Below, piece after piece: positions 4,612-8,330 of a DNA stretch of 8,330 bases. Source of the stretch: an uncultured Caryophanales bacterium (GTDB lineage Bacteria > Bacillota_I > Bacilli_A > RF39 > UBA660). Position numbers and translations under genes: made by a program. The first letter of the stretch is position 1, and each line of letters opens with the position of its first letter. The stretch spans positions 1-8,330 of the forward strand of contig CAMKQS010000064.1 in the NCBI GenBank assembly GCA_946414975.1. The letters run 5' to 3'. Under the pieces are notes generated by a model. It did no database searches, was not told the origin of the DNA, and worked only from the letters and a program-made list of their open reading frames with translations.

Positions 4612-5853
4612 GTGAAAAAAATTTTAATTATTCTTATTTTTATTGCTATATTAGAATTATTGGTGACAGGTTGTTCAAAAAAAGTTAAGATAAATGAAAA
4701 TAATGATGAAATAAAAATATTATCATTGTCTGATAAGGATCAATTAATAGTTGGAATTACAGATGATTTGACAAATATATTTGACTATTCTCTAAATCAA
4801 TTGGCAATTATTGATAATAATAAGAATAAGGAATATAGTATTATGAATAAATATATATATTCAAACGATAATAGTATTACTAATTATATATATGATATGT
4901 TTGGTAATGAACTTTATTGCACGAAAGCACATATACTTGCAGTAAGTAAAAATGGTTTTGCACTTATTAAAAAGAATAAAGATAGTAAGATAATTTATGA
5001 AATAGTAAATATATTTACTTCCGACGTTTTGAAAAAATATAAATTTGATAATGCAAATATTGATAACGATTTTGTAAGTTATAGTTTATATAAAGATTAT
5101 TTTATTGTAGATAATAATGATGAAACTTTGTATGATGCTAAAGAAGATATTACATATGAAAATTATCCAACAAACAAAGACTATTTAGATAAGGAAAATA
5201 TAATGTTAGAAAACGAAACATTTCCTTATTTAGATAATAATGGTAAAATACTTTCATTAAAACATAATTTATATTATGAAAACAATAAAATTTATGATGA
5301 AAAAAAACAGGAGTTAAAAGCCTTAGAAAATGTAAAATACATATATTATTATAATAATAAAATTTTTATTTACAGCAAAGATGATATATGCATATTGGAT
5401 AATAATTTAAATTATCTTTTAAAACCAACTAATATTAGTAATACATTGTTAAAAGAAGTAACTAATTATAATGATTCACTAAATAATGTTATGAATTTTA
5501 ATAATATTGGCATTTATGATATTAACATAAATTTTACCGATAAAAATATATATTTAATAAAGAAAACTGATAGCGAAAATGTATTTCAATTGTATGTTAT
5601 TAATAATAAGAATTTGAAAATGAAAAATAAGTATAGAATTAATGTAGAAAATAAGGACAATATAAAGATTACAAATAGTGGTATTGTGGTAACTGATGTG
5701 AACAATAATAATACTTTATATAGTGAAAATGGTAAGATAAAATTAAAAAGGGGAAAAATAAAGATTTATAGTGATGATATAATAACAATAAATAGCAAGG
5801 GCAATAATTATATTTATAACTTAAGAAAAGAAAGAAAATTAGTGACAAAATAA
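4612..5853 (+). CDS. Lipoprotein of unknown function, 413 aa, Asn-rich
   Basis: This is an exported, membrane-anchored lipoprotein. MKK is followed by a hydrophobic stretch (residues 4-18) and a lipobox VTGC with lipidated C21; a Glu at 15 inside the hydrophobic core is unusual. The mature chain is rich in Asn, Lys, Ile, Tyr and Asp. It consists of many short alternating strand-like units such as YIYYYNNKIFIYSKDDICIL (about 243-262), suggesting an all-beta fold, perhaps a beta-propeller; that is inference from the pattern, and I recognise no family. The start is GTG at 4612, the only start matching GGAG at 4600-4603; the overlapping ATG (4610) is followed at once by TGA. It stands alone between its own promoter and terminator, so it is probably expressed independently of the coat pair and the surface protein. 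A sensor or cell-envelope accessory role is possible but unsupported. Confidence 0.85.
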   Translation: MKKILIILIFIAILELLVTGCSKKVKINENNDEIKILSLSDKDQLIVGITDDLTNIFDYSLNQLAIIDNNKNKEYSIMNKYIYSNDNSITNYIYDMFGNELYCTKAHILAVSKNGFALIKKNKDSKIIYEIVNIFTSDVLKKYKFDNANIDNDFVSYSLYKDYFIVDNNDETLYDAKEDITYENYPTNKDYLDKENIMLENETFPYLDNNGKILSLKHNLYYENNKIYDEKKQELKALENVKYIYYYNNKIFIYSKDDICILDNNLNYLLKPTNISNTLLKEVTNYNDSLNNVMNFNNIGIYDININFTDKNIYLIKKTDSENVFQLYVINNKNLKMKNKYRINVENKDNIKITNSGIVVTDVNNNNTLYSENGKIKLKRGKIKIYSDDIITINSKGNNYIYNLRKERKLVTK

Positions 5854-5856
5854 TTT

Positions 5857-5881
5857 AATGTATCAATGGATACATTTTTTT
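5857..5881 (+). terminator. Intrinsic terminator of the lipoprotein gene
   Basis: An 8-bp stem AATGTATC / GATACATT (5857-5864 with 5869-5876) closes the loop AATG and runs into seven T (5875-5881). It starts 3 bases after the stop codon. A weaker GTAT/ATAC hairpin with six T follows at 5882-5900 and may act as back-up. Confidence 0.8.
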
Positions 5882-5973
5882 GTATAAAAAATACTTTTTT
5901 AGTGCAATATTAATATGAAGTTGGTTTAATTTAAATAATGTATCACAAAAAGTACTAAATTAAAAAAAATGGG

Positions 5974-6001
5974 TTGACATTTTAAAAAAATTGTGTAAAA
6001 T
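5974..6001 (+). promoter_or_regulatory. Strong promoter of the vWA/Cna-B surface protein gene
   Basis: A consensus -35 TTGACA (5974-5979), a 16-base A/T-rich spacer and TAAAAT (5996-6001) form the promoter. The stretch upstream from about 5900 to 5970 is A/T-rich and could act as an UP element. The start site is expected near 6008, giving a leader of about 36 bases with AGGAGG (6032-6037) six bases before the ATG. Confidence 0.7.
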
Positions 6002-6043
6002 AGAGAAACTGTCAAGGCATGAGCCTGGAATAGGAGGAGAAAA

Positions 6044-8330
6044 ATGATTGATTCATTAAAGAAGCATAAATTTATCTATATATTTATGTTAGTAGCGTCT
6101 ATTATAGTTGGTGGTACATTTTTGATGACTAATGCAAAAGATGAAGCTGGTAAGATTAGTCTTGAAAAGAGTGCTACTAAAGTATATGAAGGAACTAGTG
6201 AAGACAATTTAGAGAAAGGAAGATTTGCTCAAGTTACATTAGATGTTAATGCAAAATCATACGACGTAGATGCTAAGACTAAATTAGATATTGTTTTAGT
6301 TATAGATAATTCGTCTAGTATGGATAATGAAGATGCTAATGAACAAAACAATCTAGCTCGTAGAAAAGCAGCAAAAGATGCGGCTAGTGATTTTGTTGAT
6401 AATTTAATCAACGAAGGAAAAGATAATGTTAAGATTGGAATTGTTGTTTTTGGAACTGATATACAATCAACTCAACAATTATCAAGCAATAAAACAACAA
6501 TTAATGATTTTATAAGTGGTATTAGTTCTATATATAATCAAGGAACTAATGTTCAAGCAGGAATTGCAAAAGCAAATGAATTACTTGCAACAGGAAGAAC
6601 TGATGCTAAAAAAGCAGTTATTATACTTACTGATGGTGAACCAACATATTTTAATTATACATATACTTATTATAATAAGAAGGGAGAACAAGTTACAGGA
6701 ACTGATCGAGCAGGTAGTGGGTCTAATAATAATTCCGTACAAGTTTGCTATGCTAAAAATAAGAGTGGCAGCTGTACCAAAAATAGATGGGTTAATCCAT
6801 CAGAGGCTGCCAAAGCAGAATTAGATTCATTAAAGAGTAATTTTAGTGCTGCAGATGTTTATACAATTGCATTTGGTAGTCAGTCAGGTAACTCATTATC
6901 AGAAATAAATCCAGCATCAAGTGAAGGTGCAACACCTATTTATGTTAATTATTCTGCTTTAACTGGTGATGAGTTAAAAGCAAAATTTGATGGTATTAGT
7001 GATAGTTTAGTTGAATTAATAGGTAAAGATAGTGTTGTAACAGATGTTATACCAAAAGAGTTTAAGCTAACTGAAAGTGCTAAAACTAAGCTAACAGAAC
7101 AGGGTATTGATGTTGTAGAAAATGAAGATGGTACAACAACACTTACCTGGGATATTGGAAATATAAATGCTAATACTGATTATAAGATTACATATGAAGT
7201 AAAAGCAGAAGATGATTATTATGGTAGTATTTATACAAATAAAAGTGCTAGTTTAACAACTACTGTAGATGATAATAATCCATATTATAAGGATGAAGAA
7301 AATAAAACTATTACTTTAGAATTTGAAAAACCAAATGTTGCAATTCCAATGATTACAAAAGATGATCATTATAGCGAAAAAACAAGTTATGTTGGTTATG
7401 CAGAGTCTACTATAAACGGAGAAAGCGTATTAGATAATGATTTAAATGAAAATTTAAAGACTGATGAAAATGTTAGAGTATCAGATAAAGTTATTATTGT
7501 TGAAAATGATGATACAAAGAAAATAAGTGAAGATAAATATGAAATTTCAAAAGATGGTGTAAAGCAAGGAACTTTAGTAATGAATGACAATGGAACATTT
7601 ACTTTTGTTTCAGAAGAAAATGTAAGTGGAGAGGTTGAATTTTTATATTACGTTGAAACAACTTTAAACCCTAGTGTAGAAACTGGTAAAGTCGTAAGTG
7701 CAGAAGCTAAAGTTACATTAAATGTATTAAGTCGTTCAAAAGTTAATGTATCTGGTGAAAAAGTATGGGATGATGCTAATAACCAAGACGGATTAAGACC
7801 TACAAATATCAATATTACACTTAATGCCAATGGAGTAATAGTTGCTAGAAAAACATTAACAAGCACTGATTGGACATATAGTTTTGATGATCTATATAAA
7901 TATCAAGCAGGTCATGAAAATGATGAAAACTATTTAATAAATTATGAAGTTAAAGAAGTATCAACAGTTGATGGTTATGTTACAACTTATGATGGAAATA
8001 ATATAATAAATAAACATATTCCAGAAGTAACTGGTGTTAGTGGTCAAAAAACATGGGATGATAATAATAACCAAGATGGAATTAGACCAACAAGTATCAA
8101 AGTAAAGGTATTTAATGGATTAAATTTAGTTGCAGCAAAGGATGTAACTGAAGCAGATGGATGGTCATATAGCTTCGATAATTTACCAAAATATGAAAAT
8201 GGTAGTGAAATTGAATATCAAGTAAAAGAAGATTCAGTTGATGGTTATGAAACTGTAATTACAGGAAATAACATTACAAATACACACACACCTGAATTAA
8301 TTAATGATAATACAGGTAAGTTAAATGTAG
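6044..8330 (+). CDS. Secreted vWA / Cna-B-repeat surface adhesin, 5' part (762 codons, runs off the window)
   Basis: This is a large cell-surface protein, probably a wall-anchored adhesin or pilus-tip-like subunit; the C-terminus that would show an LPxTG anchor is outside the window. A basic start (KKHK, 6-9) and hydrophobic segment (10-28) form the signal peptide, with likely cleavage after TNA-31. A vWA domain (about 80-325) has a complete MIDAS: D88-x-S90-x-S92, T168 and D197 (LTDGEP). A polar insertion (about 200-250) carries C235 and C244. A beta-sandwich-like stretch (about 331-430) follows, then a cadherin-like/tandem-95-type domain (about 452-540: VLDND at 462-466, DNGTFTF at 515-521). 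Two Cna-B repeats (569-664, 665-751) complete the visible part. The start follows AGGAGG (6032-6037). The architecture resembles pneumococcal RrgA-like vWA plus Cna-B proteins. The gene is visibly less A/T-extreme than the lipoprotein gene beside it. Confidence 0.92.
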   Translation, partial: MIDSLKKHKFIYIFMLVASIIVGGTFLMTNAKDEAGKISLEKSATKVYEGTSEDNLEKGRFAQVTLDVNAKSYDVDAKTKLDIVLVIDNSSSMDNEDANEQNNLARRKAAKDAASDFVDNLINEGKDNVKIGIVVFGTDIQSTQQLSSNKTTINDFISGISSIYNQGTNVQAGIAKANELLATGRTDAKKAVIILTDGEPTYFNYTYTYYNKKGEQVTGTDRAGSGSNNNSVQVCYAKNKSGSCTKNRWVNPSEAAKAELDSLKSNFSAADVYTIAFGSQSGNSLSEINPASSEGATPIYVNYSALTGDELKAKFDGISDSLVELIGKDSVVTDVIPKEFKLTESAKTKLTEQGIDVVENEDGTTTLTWDIGNINANTDYKITYEVKAEDDYYGSIYTNKSASLTTTVDDNNPYYKDEENKTITLEFEKPNVAIPMITKDDHYSEKTSYVGYAESTINGESVLDNDLNENLKTDENVRVSDKVIIVENDDTKKISEDKYEISKDGVKQGTLVMNDNGTFTFVSEENVSGEVEFLYYVETTLNPSVETGKVVSAEAKVTLNVLSRSKVNVSGEKVWDDANNQDGLRPTNINITLNANGVIVARKTLTSTDWTYSFDDLYKYQAGHENDENYLINYEVKEVSTVDGYVTTYDGNNIINKHIPEVTGVSGQKTWDDNNNQDGIRPTSIKVKVFNGLNLVAAKDVTEADGWSYSFDNLPKYENGSEIEYQVKEDSVDGYETVITGNNITNTHTPELINDNTGKLNV
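7748..8035 (+). repeat. Cna-B repeat unit 1 of the surface protein
   Basis: This is the first of two tandem Cna-B domains with a 96-codon (288-base) period. It begins VSGEKVWDDANNQDGLRPT and ends at NKHIPEVTG. The expected isopeptide residues are present: K573 in EKVW, E638 in YEVKE and N656 in IINKH. It is longer than unit 2 because of an insertion (AGHENDENY, 622-630) before the YEVKE strand. Confidence 0.8.
8036..8296 (+). repeat. Cna-B repeat unit 2 of the surface protein
   Basis: The second Cna-B domain begins VSGQKTWDDNNNQDGIRPT and ends NTHTPE. The isopeptide triad is K669 (QKTW), E729 (YQVKED) and N746 (ITNTH). It is clearly similar in DNA to unit 1 around the VSG..K.WDD..NQDG..RPT block (about 7748-7806 versus 8036-8094). 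More units may follow beyond the edge. Confidence 0.8.

Noticed and set aside
5856..5945. The 10-base direct repeat TAATGTATCA occurs at 5856-5865 and 5936-5945, exactly 80 bases apart.
   Set aside because: It is short and A/T-rich, the first copy is part of the terminator stem, and no mobile element or paired structure goes with it.
6229..6411. Reverse-strand frames at 6229-6411, 7396-7590 and 7648-7866 and a forward frame at 6516-6824.
   Set aside because: All lie within the long vWA/Cna-B gene, whose frame is confirmed by the MIDAS and Cna-B motifs; they are shadows.
1..8330. CRISPR array, tRNA, rRNA, insertion sequence or attachment site.
   Set aside because: No regularly spaced repeats, cloverleaf, transposase or flanking target duplications were seen on reading both strands.

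Overview
The window is very AT-rich, low-GC Gram-positive DNA read with the standard bacterial code: Trp is TGG throughout, and the one TGA stop (4212-4214) sits in a normal 8-base translational overlap. Four things point to the class Bacilli in the broad sense, for example an Erysipelotrichia-like or other AT-rich, gut-type lineage with a spore-forming ancestry. These are a B. subtilis-type DnaB (DnaB/DnaD family) helicase-loading protein next to a DnaI loader ATPase, strong AGGAGG ribosome sites, a Coat F pair, and a vWA/Cna-B surface protein. The exact genus cannot be read from the sequence.

Layout, left to right. (1) 1-1100 is a small accessory-looking block. It holds an unrecognised 134-residue protein behind a strong extended -10 promoter, then a terminator shared with a convergent small XRE repressor. 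A second small XRE protein is divergent from the first, and the XRE-XRE intergenic region carries a perfect 17-bp palindrome, probably the operator. (2) 1150-3973 is a core operon: dnaB and dnaI, one base apart, encode proteins that bring the replicative helicase to DNA. A compact iron-sulfur/FMN oxidoreductase follows 24 bases later. (3) 4023-4455 is a tightly overlapping two-gene cassette, a 63-aa helical partner and a Coat F-domain protein, closed by a terminator. (4) 4612-5853 is a monocistronic, Asn-rich lipoprotein of unknown function with its own promoter and terminator. (5) 6044 to the right edge is the first 762 codons of a large secreted surface protein. It contains a vWA domain with an intact MIDAS, a beta-sandwich stretch, a cadherin-like 'VLDND' domain and two Cna-B repeats with apparently complete isopeptide triads. 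It is driven by a near-consensus promoter and runs off the window.

How the parts relate: DnaB and DnaI act together in replication initiation and restart. The Coat F pair would act on spores, and the lipoprotein and vWA/Cna-B protein on the cell surface. The two XRE proteins look like a self-contained regulatory switch. I do not see a clearly new multi-gene system. The most open items are the orphan 134-aa protein with the XRE pair, the orphan lipoprotein, and possible RNA or promoter-level control at the coat cassette and at dnaB. No tRNA, rRNA, CRISPR array, insertion sequence or origin was seen, and no gene-free stretch exceeds about 190 bases.
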